Below are positions 53,742 to 64,000 of a DNA stretch of 64,000 nt, piece by piece; the first letter of the stretch is position 1, and each line of letters starts with the position of its first letter. The stretch lies in NCBI RefSeq assembly GCF_020166435.1, contig NZ_JAINZP010000006.1, forward strand, positions 176,988 to 240,987, in the 5' to 3' direction. The DNA comes from Pectobacterium versatile. GTDB lineage: Bacteria; Pseudomonadota; Gammaproteobacteria; Enterobacterales; Enterobacteriaceae. The notes beneath the pieces are model-generated. The model made no database searches and had not been told where the DNA came from. It saw only the letters and a list, made by a program, of their open reading frames with translations. Both the position numbers and the translations under genes were made by a program.

Positions 53742-55013
53742 ATGTATGACACCTCTTTGACTCTCACGGATTTTGACCCCGAGTTGGCCGATGCCATCTT
53801 GAATGAAGAACACCGTCAGGAAACCCATATTGAACTTATCGCTTCAGAGAACTATGCCAGTCCGCTGGTGATGGCGATCCAGAATTCCGTGTTCACCAAC
53901 AAATATGCAGAAGGTTACCCCGGCAAGCGCTACTACAGCGGCTGCGAGTATGTAGACGTAGCCGAACGTCTGGCTATCGAGCGAGCTAAAGTGTTGTTTG
54001 ACTGCGATTATGCCAACGTCCAGCCTCATGCCGGTGCTCAGGCTAATGCTGCCGTGTTTCTGGCATTGACTAACCTGGGTGATACCGTGATGGGCATGAA
54101 TCTCGCTCAAGGCGGGCATTTGACCCACGGTAACCCATCCAACTTTTCTGGTCGCCACTATAAGATCGTACCTTATGGGCTTGATCCTGAAACAGGGTTG
54201 ATCGACTACGACGAAATGGAACGTATTGCCTTGGAAACCCGGCCAAAAATGCTTATTGGAGGGTTCTCTGCCTATTCACGCCACAAGGATTGGGCGCGGA
54301 TGCGCGCGATTGCTGACAAGGTGGGCGCGATCTTCTGGGTGGATATGGCGCATGTCGCGGGTTTGGTTGCGGCGGGCGAATACCCGAATCCGCTTCCTCA
54401 CGCACATGTCGTAACGAGTACAACCCATAAAACCCTACGCGGCCCGCGTGGTGGGATTATTTTAGCCAAAGGGCAGAGCGAGGATTTCTACAAAAAGCTC
54501 CATTCCGCCGTGTTCCCTGGTATTCAGGGCGGCCCGTTGATGCATGTTATCGCTGCTAAAGCCGTGGCATTCAAGGAGGCATTACGTCCTGAATTCACGG
54601 TGTACCAGCGTCAGGTTGTGGCCAACGCCCGGGCCATGGCTCATGTTCTCCAGCAGCGCGGTTACAAGATCGTCTCTGGTGGCACCGACAACCACTTGCT
54701 GCTGATCGACCTGTCCGACAAGCCGTATACCGGTAAGGATGCCGATGCTGCGCTGAGCGATGCTTACATCACTGCAAATAAGAATTCGGTGCCTAACGAC
54801 CCACGTTCGCCTTTTGTTACCTCGGGCCTGCGTATTGGTACGCCAGCCGTGACGACGCGCGGTTTCGGTGTAGCGGAGTGTGAGCAATTGGCGAGGTGGC
54901 TCTGTGACGTGCTGGATGGGCTTGGCGCGGGTGATGAAGCGTTAACGGCAATACGCGATCGGGTACGCCAGCAAGTGGTGACGTTGTGCGGCCGCTATCC
55001 TGTATACCGGTAG
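53742..55013 (+). CDS. Serine hydroxymethyltransferase (GlyA-type, probable paralogue)
   Basis: This PLP enzyme interconverts serine and glycine with transfer of a one-carbon unit to tetrahydrofolate, or acts on related beta-hydroxy amino acids. I prefer ATG 53742 because an AGGA site lies 8 bases upstream, whereas the ATG at 53736 is only 2 bases from it. The 423-residue product has [45 protein letters not shown], the PLP lysine at about residue 229 in [14 protein letters not shown], and [19 protein letters not shown]. Housekeeping glyA lies elsewhere in enterobacteria (next to hmp), so this is likely a second copy under MocR control. Confidence 0.9.
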   Translation: MYDTSLTLTDFDPELADAILNEEHRQETHIELIASENYASPLVMAIQNSVFTNKYAEGYPGKRYYSGCEYVDVAERLAIERAKVLFDCDYANVQPHAGAQANAAVFLALTNLGDTVMGMNLAQGGHLTHGNPSNFSGRHYKIVPYGLDPETGLIDYDEMERIALETRPKMLIGGFSAYSRHKDWARMRAIADKVGAIFWVDMAHVAGLVAAGEYPNPLPHAHVVTSTTHKTLRGPRGGIILAKGQSEDFYKKLHSAVFPGIQGGPLMHVIAAKAVAFKEALRPEFTVYQRQVVANARAMAHVLQQRGYKIVSGGTDNHLLLIDLSDKPYTGKDADAALSDAYITANKNSVPNDPRSPFVTSGLRIGTPAVTTRGFGVAECEQLARWLCDVLDGLGAGDEALTAIRDRVRQQVVTLCGRYPVYR

Positions 55014-55083
55014 GGCACTCGAGGCTGAGCACAGGGAGGTGTTCCGTCTCTATATTGTTGAGTAGACCCGCTATTATTGCTCT

Positions 55084-56178
55084 TCAGGCCTCATCCGGGG
55101 ATTCGTCAGGGGCGGCGAGTACCACGCGAGCGAGGGCGCCGGAACGTTGTGGCCGGTTGCAGAGGAAAAATTTTCCATCGTGCAACTGAGCAATGCGCGT
55201 CACGATACTTAGCCCGAGGCCGATACCGCCATAGCGACTATCCATGCGAACGAACGCCTTACTCAATTCACCGACTTTGCTTTCATCAATACCCGACCCT
55301 TCATCCTCAACTTGTAGTTCAATATGTGGCAGCGTGCTCAGGCTTACGGTGATCTGACTTGCTTCCGGGCTATAGCGATAGGCGTTTTCTACCAGATTGC
55401 GTAGCAGTAGTTGGAGCAACGTCGCATCGCCGCGCAGAGTGATATCTTCTGGTGGCAATACCCATTTCAGCGTCTGCTGACGCTTTTGCAGCATCTCGGC
55501 CAGTTCATCCTGCATAGGAAAAATGACGTCTTGCAGGAACGCAACATTTTGGTGGTGGCCCGCCGAAAATTCCTGTCCGACACGGGCAAGCAGCAAAAGC
55601 TGTTCTACCGTCTTCACCATTTTATCGATACGTTTGATGAGCGAACTGCAATCAATCTGATGTTGTTGCTGGTGTAGCTCAAGGTGCAGACGAATTCCGG
55701 CTAGCGGGGTTCGTAACTCATGCGCGACATCCGCAGTAAATTGCCTGTCGCGTTTCAACGTTTCGTCCAAGCGCTGAAAAAGCTGGTTGATGGTATGCGT
55801 GACCGCCGCAACCTCTTTTATGTCACTCTGTTGCGGCAGCGGTTCCAGGTTTTCTGCCGTGCGATCCTGCAATTCTTCCTGTAGGCGGGAAAGCGGACGT
55901 GTGATCCAACTGACCGCCTGAAAGCACATGAGCAACGTCAGGATGACCATTACCAGACTTGGAATACTGAGCGAGGCGATCGCCTCATTGATCTCTTGAT
56001 CGATCTGCATGTTCTGCGCGCTGGCGCTCAGAGATTTATCAACCAGCAGGCTAATCTGTTCTTCGCTTTCGTGCCAAAGCCAGAATACGCTAATCATCTG
56101 GCATACGAGCAGGATGCCGCCTAGAGCCAGCACCAAACGACGACGCATGCTGGTGACGGCGTCGGTATCGCCCTTCAT
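55084..56178 (-). CDS. pmrB: PmrB-type sensor histidine kinase
   Basis: This 364-residue inner-membrane kinase senses envelope signals such as ferric iron or low pH in the PmrB family. It has two membrane segments (about 13-33 and 69-90) flanking a very short periplasmic loop, then HAMP (about 91-143), the phospho-acceptor H153 in [13 protein letters not shown], and the ATPase boxes [21 protein letters not shown] and GIGLGLSIV. The short loop contains acidic residues (HESEEQ). Its start overlaps the pmrA stop by 4 bases. QseC-type kinases are an alternative, but the adjoining eptA supports PmrB. Confidence 0.88.
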   Translation of the reverse strand: MKGDTDAVTSMRRRLVLALGGILLVCQMISVFWLWHESEEQISLLVDKSLSASAQNMQIDQEINEAIASLSIPSLVMVILTLLMCFQAVSWITRPLSRLQEELQDRTAENLEPLPQQSDIKEVAAVTHTINQLFQRLDETLKRDRQFTADVAHELRTPLAGIRLHLELHQQQHQIDCSSLIKRIDKMVKTVEQLLLLARVGQEFSAGHHQNVAFLQDVIFPMQDELAEMLQKRQQTLKWVLPPEDITLRGDATLLQLLLRNLVENAYRYSPEASQITVSLSTLPHIELQVEDEGSGIDESKVGELSKAFVRMDSRYGGIGLGLSIVTRIAQLHDGKFFLCNRPQRSGALARVVLAAPDESPDEA

Positions 56179-56843
56179 GGTTGTTCACCTTTAGTCAGCA
56201 GATAGCCAAAGCCTCGCAGGGTTCGGATGCGGTCTTTCCCTATCTTGTGCCGCAGATTATGGATATGCACCTCAAGCGAGTTGGAAGACGGGTCATCGTT
56301 CCAGGCATAAATATCCTGATGCAGAACCTCACGGTGTACCTGAGAGCCGGCTTTCAGCACCAGGCGGGACAGGATCGCAAACTCTTTCGGCGTCAGCACC
56401 ACTGGCTTGTCATCCAGCAACACCTGTTGATTGTTTAAATCCAGCGTAATGTTGTCGACCTGTATTTTGCTGTTGCTTGAACCCTGATTGCGGCGAATCA
56501 GCGCGCGTACGCGCGCTTGTAATTCCGTCAGGGCGAAAGGCTTGGCAAGGTAATCGTCTGCGCCGACATCCAGCCCGCTGACGCGATCGTTTACCTTATC
56601 CCGCGCGGTTAAGATGAGCACGGGATGCTGGTAATGATTCTTACGCCAGCGTGAGAGCAGAGTGAGCCCATCTTCATCTGGTAAGCCAAGATCGAGAATA
56701 ACCAGACTGTAATGCGCGCTGCTGATGAGCGCGTCCGCTTCTTTGGCCGTGCCTGCGCAATCGCAGGCATAACCTTCATGACTCAACGCCAATAATAATC
56801 CTTCCTGCAACAGCTTATCGTCTTCAACAATCAATAATTTCAT
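56175..56843 (-). CDS. pmrA: PmrA-type response regulator
   Basis: This 222-residue OmpR/PhoB-family regulator has the acidic pocket (E7, D8, D9), the phospho-acceptor D51 in [13 protein letters not shown], the [26 protein letters not shown] segment, and a C-terminal winged helix ending [24 protein letters not shown]. In enterobacteria PmrA turns on lipid A modification genes. The PmrA box upstream of eptA supports autoregulation of the three-gene operon. It overlaps both neighbours by 4 bases. Confidence 0.9.
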   Translation of the reverse strand: MKLLIVEDDKLLQEGLLLALSHEGYACDCAGTAKEADALISSAHYSLVILDLGLPDEDGLTLLSRWRKNHYQHPVLILTARDKVNDRVSGLDVGADDYLAKPFALTELQARVRALIRRNQGSSNSKIQVDNITLDLNNQQVLLDDKPVVLTPKEFAILSRLVLKAGSQVHREVLHQDIYAWNDDPSSNSLEVHIHNLRHKIGKDRIRTLRGFGYLLTKGEQP

Positions 56844-58486
56844 GTTGCCTTATCCCTGCACGGCTGAAGGATATCGAGCTGAGGCTGATATTCTTTCGTG
56901 GCGATAGTAAACATCCCCAGTATGGTATGGAAAAGATTATCTTGCGAGTAATCCAGCTGTTTCGCGTTCTGGCGCAGGCAGGTGTCCTGAATGGCGTGTT
57001 GTTGCTGATAACCCGTTGATAACCACATCAACATCGGGACGTGCGTTTGCTGTTTCGGCGCAATAGAGTAGGGCATGCTATGCAGGTAGATGCCGTTTTC
57101 CCCTAACGATTCGCCGTGGTCTGACAGGTAAACCAGCGACGTATTAAATTTATCCTGATGCTGTTTCAGTACATTGATCGCTTTATCCAGAACAAAATCG
57201 ACATACAGAATCGTGTTGTCATACGTATTGGTCAGCGCTTCCTGCGTACAGGTTTGAATCTGATTGGTATCACACGTTGGGGTAAATTTCTTAAAGGCGT
57301 CAGGATAGCGCTGATAATAGCTCGGGCCGTGGCTGCCTATCGTATGTAATACGATAATGCCGTCGTTATCGAGTTTACTAATATAGTCTTCGACGCCGTG
57401 GAATAATGCTTCATCGTGGCATTCACCATTGGTGCATAGTCCCGGCAGTTTCAGCGATGTCACATCAACCGTTGGCACACGTGTACAGGCATCTTTACAG
57501 CCGCCATCATTTTCCTGCCAGAGCACGTTAACTTTTGCCCGCTGTAATATATCCAGCAACCCTTCCTGATGGCTGGCTAAGTCACCATTAAAACTTTGGC
57601 GCGGCATGTTGGAAAACATGCAGGGAACGGAAACGCCTGTTGATGTGCCGCACGATGAGGTGTTTTCAAAGTAGATAACGTTGTCTTTCGCCAGCAGCGG
57701 ATTGGTCTCTTTCCCGTAGCCTCCCAGCGAAAAGTTTTGCGCTCGCGAGGTTTCACCTACGACCAGAATAACCAGGTTCTTTTTTGCCGTCGGGGACGGT
57801 GACGGCACTTTATGGGCATCCAGACCAATTTGCTCCAGAGGCAAATTAGCCAGCACACGATGTTTATGGTAGGACAAGCTGGCCGCCACGATATTGCTGG
57901 GCGTAATTGCTTTTACCAACTCTTTGTTATTACGCATGAACGAGGCGTAATCTTTATAAAAGAATGCTGCGATAGATAAAATGGCGAATAACGAAATAAT
58001 GACGCTGAGAAAGCGCATGCCAATATAGACAGTTGTCGGCTTGGCTGGCTTTATTTTTATCCATATGGCGAGCGCTGCGGGAATGACGCCAATAAAGAAT
58101 ACCCAGGCGACAAGCTGCGGCGTAAGCAGTGAAAAGGACTCGCCAGCTGTTGTCTCCAGGATATTCTGGATCATGGTTCGGTCAATGATAATGCCGTAGT
58201 TCAGCATAAAGTATTGCGTGGCGGCACCGGTCAGCAGGAAAAGAACAATGACGGCCTTACGCAGATAAGGTGCTGCCAGCAGTGTAAAAATAATATTCAG
58301 CACCGCGAAAATCACAACGGGCATGCTGAGAAAGAAAGGGATACTGATCCAGTCTGTCATATCCAGCAGTTGCAGCGTCTGACGATAGTAGGCGATGTTT
58401 TGAACCAGAGTAATAAAGGCAGAAAATACCAGCACGAATGTAATGCTGTTCAGGTGTGGTCTGCCCATCGGTATTGGTTTTTTCAT
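56840..58486 (-). CDS. eptA: Lipid A phosphoethanolamine transferase (EptA/PmrC)
   Basis: EptA transfers phosphoethanolamine from phosphatidylethanolamine to lipid A and lowers the negative charge that attracts cationic antimicrobial peptides and polymyxin. The 548-residue protein has about five N-terminal membrane helices (to about residue 175) and a periplasmic alkaline phosphatase-like domain. This domain has metal ligand E245 in [10 protein letters not shown], the nucleophile T281 in [29 protein letters not shown], and disulfide-forming cysteines. It heads the eptA-pmrA-pmrB operon, whose members overlap by 4 bases each. Confidence 0.95.
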   Translation of the reverse strand: MKKPIPMGRPHLNSITFVLVFSAFITLVQNIAYYRQTLQLLDMTDWISIPFFLSMPVVIFAVLNIIFTLLAAPYLRKAVIVLFLLTGAATQYFMLNYGIIIDRTMIQNILETTAGESFSLLTPQLVAWVFFIGVIPAALAIWIKIKPAKPTTVYIGMRFLSVIISLFAILSIAAFFYKDYASFMRNNKELVKAITPSNIVAASLSYHKHRVLANLPLEQIGLDAHKVPSPSPTAKKNLVILVVGETSRAQNFSLGGYGKETNPLLAKDNVIYFENTSSCGTSTGVSVPCMFSNMPRQSFNGDLASHQEGLLDILQRAKVNVLWQENDGGCKDACTRVPTVDVTSLKLPGLCTNGECHDEALFHGVEDYISKLDNDGIIVLHTIGSHGPSYYQRYPDAFKKFTPTCDTNQIQTCTQEALTNTYDNTILYVDFVLDKAINVLKQHQDKFNTSLVYLSDHGESLGENGIYLHSMPYSIAPKQQTHVPMLMWLSTGYQQQHAIQDTCLRQNAKQLDYSQDNLFHTILGMFTIATKEYQPQLDILQPCRDKAT

Positions 58487-58547
58487 GCACGTCTCTCGTG
58501 ATTTCCATTATGGAGAGGAAAGAAGACGCTGACTCTAGCGGGGTTAA

Positions 58548-58564
58548 ATTAATACAACCTTAAG
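58548..58564 (-). promoter_or_regulatory. PmrA box upstream of eptA
   Basis: On the minus strand the site reads CTTAAGGTTGTATTAAT, two direct half sites CTTAAG and ATTAAT separated by 5 bases. This matches the PmrA consensus YTTAAK-N5-YTTAAK at all but one key position. It ends 62 bases before the eptA start, a proper place for activation. Confidence 0.88.
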
Positions 58565-58641
58565 AGGTAGCCCGTTAAATTCAGGGACGCGAGTGTGGAC
58601 ATTTGCTAGACTATGCCCCTTGTCAATACAAAATAAATAGA

Positions 58642-58830
58642 CCCGTCATACTTCAAGCTGCTTGTGCGTTGGCCGCCCTTGCTCACTCCAGTCACTTACC
58701 TAAGTAAGCTCCTGGCGATTTGCGCGGTTGCCGCGTTACAAGGCCATAAATGGGCCTTGCCCTAAAGGGTCAACGCAGAGCGTTGTTCAAAACGCTAACG
58801 TTTTGTCACGCAGCTCGAATTATTTAGGGG
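58642..58830. repeat. Dispersed enterobacterial non-coding repeat
   Basis: The left end (CATACTTCAAGCTGC, 58648-58662) and the right end (GCAGCTCGAATTATT, 58810-58824) form imperfect terminal inverted repeats around sequence rich in further hairpins (for example CTTACCTAAGTAAG, GGCCATAAATGGGCC). I recall this type of element as common in intergenic regions of Pectobacterium, Serratia and Yersinia. It encodes nothing. Part of the right half (about 58765-58808) looks like an insert relative to the usual shorter version. Confidence 0.7.
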
Positions 58831-58857
58831 ATAATGACGTTGAGGGTGGTGTCTGCC

Positions 58858-59580
58858 ATGTCTAATTCGCTTGTATCTGGCGAATCTTATGAGCTTGATT
58901 TGCTGGATGAACGTCCTTTCAGTCAAACGGACTATGAGATCCTGAAATCGTATGAAGCGGTGGTTGATGGCTTGGCCATGTTGATTGGCGAGCATTGTGA
59001 GATTGTGTTGCACTCGCTTGAGGATCTTAAATGTTCTGCCGTGCGTATTGCCAATGGAGAACATACTGGTAGGAAGATTGGCTCGCCGATTACGGATCTT
59101 GCATTGCGCATGCTGCATGACATGGCAGGTGAAGATAGCAGCGTGTCGAAAGCCTATTTTACCCGCGCAAAAAGCGGCGTGTTGATGAAGTCAGTGACGA
59201 TTGCCATTCGCAATCGCGATCAGCGCGTGATCGGGCTGCTGTGTATAAACATGAATTTGGATGTGCCTTTCTCCCAAATCGTGCAGACCTTTATTCCACC
59301 TGAAACGCATGATGCCGCTTCTTCCGTTAACTTTGCCTCATCCGTTGATGATCTCGTGGCACAAACGCTGGAGTTTTCGATTGAGGAAGTTAATGCGGAT
59401 CGCAACGTCTCCAATAATGCGAAAAATCGCCAAATCGTACTGAGCCTGTATGAGAAAGGCATCTTTGATATTAAAGATGCCATCAACCAGGTCGCCGAAC
59501 GCCTCAATATCTCCAAACACACGGTCTACCTTTATATCCGTCAATTCAAAAGCGGCGACTTCAGCGGGCACGAACGTTAA
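58858..59580 (+). CDS. yheO: YheO/DauR-family transcription regulator
   Basis: I start at ATG 58858 ([21 protein letters not shown]), which gives 240 residues, the E. coli length; the frame back to 58834 enters the repeat element. An N-terminal PAS-like YheO domain (about 20-140, [26 protein letters not shown]) is followed by a C-terminal helix-turn-helix ([19 protein letters not shown]). Relatives (DauR) control D-amino acid catabolism; the target here is unknown. Its stop overlaps the tusD start, linking it to the tus genes. Confidence 0.93.
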   Translation: MSNSLVSGESYELDLLDERPFSQTDYEILKSYEAVVDGLAMLIGEHCEIVLHSLEDLKCSAVRIANGEHTGRKIGSPITDLALRMLHDMAGEDSSVSKAYFTRAKSGVLMKSVTIAIRNRDQRVIGLLCINMNLDVPFSQIVQTFIPPETHDAASSVNFASSVDDLVAQTLEFSIEEVNADRNVSNNAKNRQIVLSLYEKGIFDIKDAINQVAERLNISKHTVYLYIRQFKSGDFSGHER

Positions 59581-59969
59581 TGCTGAGTTACTGTTTGCTG
59601 GTGACTGGCCCGGCTTATGGCACACAGCAGGCAAGCAGCGCGTTGCAGTTTGCACAGGCGCTGTTGGCTGAAGGGCACAGACTGAAAAGTGTGTTCTTCT
59701 ATCGCGAGGGCGTGCTAAATGCCAACCAGCTAACATCACCCGCTAATGATGAGTTTGATCTTGTACGCGCCTGGCAGCTGTTGGGTGAAATGCATCAGGT
59801 GGCGCTGAATGTCTGTGTCGCCGCTGCATTACGCAGAGGTGTGACCGATGCGCAGCAAGCGACTCAGCTCAACCTTGCTGGCGCGAATCTGCAACCCGGC
59901 TTTGTTCTGAGCGGGCTGGGGGAGCTGGCGCAATCGGTGCTGACCTGCGATCGGGTTATTCAGTTTTAA
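59580..59969 (+). CDS. tusD: TusD, sulfurtransferase subunit for tRNA 2-thiolation
   Basis: TusD belongs to the TusBCD complex that relays sulfur from TusA to TusE and MnmA to make mnm5s2U34 in tRNA. The 129-residue protein has [21 protein letters not shown] and the reactive cysteine C79 in [12 protein letters not shown]. Its ATG overlaps the yheO stop (TAATG). Confidence 0.96.
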   Translation: MLSYCLLVTGPAYGTQQASSALQFAQALLAEGHRLKSVFFYREGVLNANQLTSPANDEFDLVRAWQLLGEMHQVALNVCVAAALRRGVTDAQQATQLNLAGANLQPGFVLSGLGELAQSVLTCDRVIQF

Positions 59970-59978
59970 GGTAGCGTT

Positions 59979-60338
59979 ATGAAGCGAGTCGCATTTGTTT
60001 TTACGCATTCTCCACATGGGAGTGCTGCTGGGCGAGAGGGGCTGGATGCACTATTGGCGATGTCAGCACTGACGGAAGAGATTGGCGTATTTTTTGTTGG
60101 TGATGGCGTACTTCAACTGCTGCCGCATCAACAGCCGGAAAAGATTTTGATGCGTAATTACATCGCAACGTTTGGTGTGCTGCCGTTGTACGATATCGAA
60201 GCTTGTTATCTGTGTGAGACTTCTGTGCGCCAGCGTGGGTTGAGTATAGAAACAGACTGGGTTTTAGATGTAGAGCTATTAGCGCCGCAAGCATGGCGTA
60301 GTAAGTTGGCCGATTATCATTCCATCCTTTCATTCTAG
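59979..60338 (+). CDS. tusC: TusC, subunit of the TusBCD sulfur relay
   Basis: The 119-residue protein ([44 protein letters not shown]) is the TusC component, which packs with TusB and TusD in a hexamer. It lies 9 bases after tusD. Confidence 0.95.
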   Translation: MKRVAFVFTHSPHGSAAGREGLDALLAMSALTEEIGVFFVGDGVLQLLPHQQPEKILMRNYIATFGVLPLYDIEACYLCETSVRQRGLSIETDWVLDVELLAPQAWRSKLADYHSILSF

Positions 60339-60359
60339 CGACGGATTTCTCCTTTTTAT

Positions 60360-60647
60360 ATGCTGCATACGCTCTCACGTTCTCCTTATCACGTTGACCT
60401 AGATGCACTTCTGCTCAGTTTGGGTCAGGGTGATGCGTTGGTCTTATTGCAAGACGGTGTTATCGCTGCGCTAGCTGGTGGAGATATTATTCAGCGTCTC
60501 CTTGATTCGGCGGTTCTTCTCTACGCGCTCCAGCCTGATACGGCGGCAAGAGGAATGATTGAACAAATTTCAAACAATGTGACGCTCATTGACTATAATC
60601 AGTTTGTTCAACTGACAGTGGAACACCCGCAGCAATTCGCGTGGTAA
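60360..60647 (+). CDS. tusB: TusB, subunit of the TusBCD sulfur relay
   Basis: The 95-residue protein (MLHTLSRSPYHVDLDALLLSLGQGDALVLLQDGVIAAL) fits TusB in length and N-terminus. It closes the yheO-tusDCB group 21 bases after tusC, and the str operon promoter begins just downstream. Confidence 0.95.
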   Translation: MLHTLSRSPYHVDLDALLLSLGQGDALVLLQDGVIAALAGGDIIQRLLDSAVLLYALQPDTAARGMIEQISNNVTLIDYNQFVQLTVEHPQQFAW

Positions 60648-60668
60648 CGCCGAATTTTTGTATATTTC

Positions 60669-60697
60669 TTGACTCCTTCCACTGCCAGCCCTAAAAT
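60669..60697 (+). promoter_or_regulatory. str operon promoter
   Basis: A -35 TTGACT (60669-60674) and a -10 TAAAAT (60692-60697) are 17 bases apart. The spacer ends in GCCC, and GCGTCC follows the -10 like the GC-rich discriminator of stringently controlled E. coli str promoters. It lies about 80 bases before rpsL. Confidence 0.9.
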
Positions 60698-60778
60698 TCT
60701 GCGTCCTCATACTTTGCCTTGCGCAAACATGAGGCGATTTATTACGTGTTTACGAAGCAAAACCCAGGAGCTTTTTGA

Positions 60779-61720
<942 letters not shown>

Positions 61721-61786
61721 TCCCTTCGTTGTAGTCATGCTAACCAAGCGGGCGCTAAAAATAGCCAACCCGCTTGGGTTAACTAA

Positions 61787-63931
<2,145 letters not shown>

Positions 63932-64000
63932 GCCTCAGGGTTAAAAAAAATCCCGTGCTCTCTCCATAGGGGGAGAGCATTTGAGTAAGGAATATCGCCG

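Overview
The window reads as a chromosomal segment of a soft-rot enterobacterium of the genus Pectobacterium (formerly Erwinia carotovora). The backbone genes follow the order of the E. coli 73-76 min region: hofOPQ-aroKB-damX-dam-rpe-gph-trpS, then cysG-nirDB, ppiA, pabA-argD, crp-yhfA, prkB-yheU-yheT, yheS-kefGB-yheV-slyD-slyX-fkpA, yheO-tusDCB-rpsL-rpsG-fusA. The genus assignment rests on a tandem cluster of three near-identical secreted PL1 pectate lyases plus a fourth, divergent one. The signal peptide of the middle lyase (residues 1-22) is the classical Erwinia carotovora PelB leader. These assignments come from remembered family sequences, not from a database search.

Layout. 1-8.5 kb: DNA-uptake secretin remnant operon (hofO partial, hofP, hofQ), then the aroK-aroB-damX-dam-rpe-gph-trpS superoperon, whose last three genes overlap. 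8.6-13.3 kb: a minus-strand accessory operon with a polar-amino-acid-type ABC importer and a cytoplasmic M20 amidohydrolase, probably for uptake and cleavage of an N-acylated amino acid or opine-like compound. 13.8-18.2 kb: nirB-nirD-cysG (no nirC) behind a textbook FNR-dependent promoter. 18.8-25.4 kb: a plus-strand operon with an enolase-superfamily sugar-acid dehydratase or racemase candidate and a complete dipeptide-type ABC importer. 25.6-26.2 kb: ppiA.

26.3-32.4 kb: the pelA-pelB-pelC-pelZ virulence cluster. Each of pelA, pelB and pelC has its own long AT-rich 5' region with KdgR-like and CRP-like sites and its own terminator. 33.2-35.1 kb: an AT-rich island of four small genes containing a chloroplast-style [2Fe-2S] ferredoxin, 3 bases ahead of a Tat-signal protein of unknown function and downstream of a secreted protein with twin CX3C motifs. 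This is the least explained part of the window. 35.3-41.8 kb: pabA, argD, crp (which probably acts on the pel genes), yhfA, prkB, yheU, yheT and a LysE/RhtB exporter. 41.8-44.2 kb: a second AT-rich patch with a gene fragment, a signal-less GH18 chitinase and two very long hairpins.

44.4-51.2 kb: conserved yheS, kefG-kefB, yheV, slyD, slyX and fkpA. 51.3-58.5 kb: two insertions relative to E. coli. The first is a MocR-type regulator divergent from a YggS-like PLP-binding protein and a second-type serine hydroxymethyltransferase gene. The second is the lipid A phosphoethanolamine operon eptA-pmrA-pmrB with a clear PmrA box. A dispersed non-coding repeat follows. 58.9-64 kb: yheO, tusDCB (tRNA 2-thiolation) and the str operon (rpsL-rpsG-fusA), with tufA expected just outside the window. 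No tRNA, rRNA, CRISPR array or complete insertion sequence was seen.
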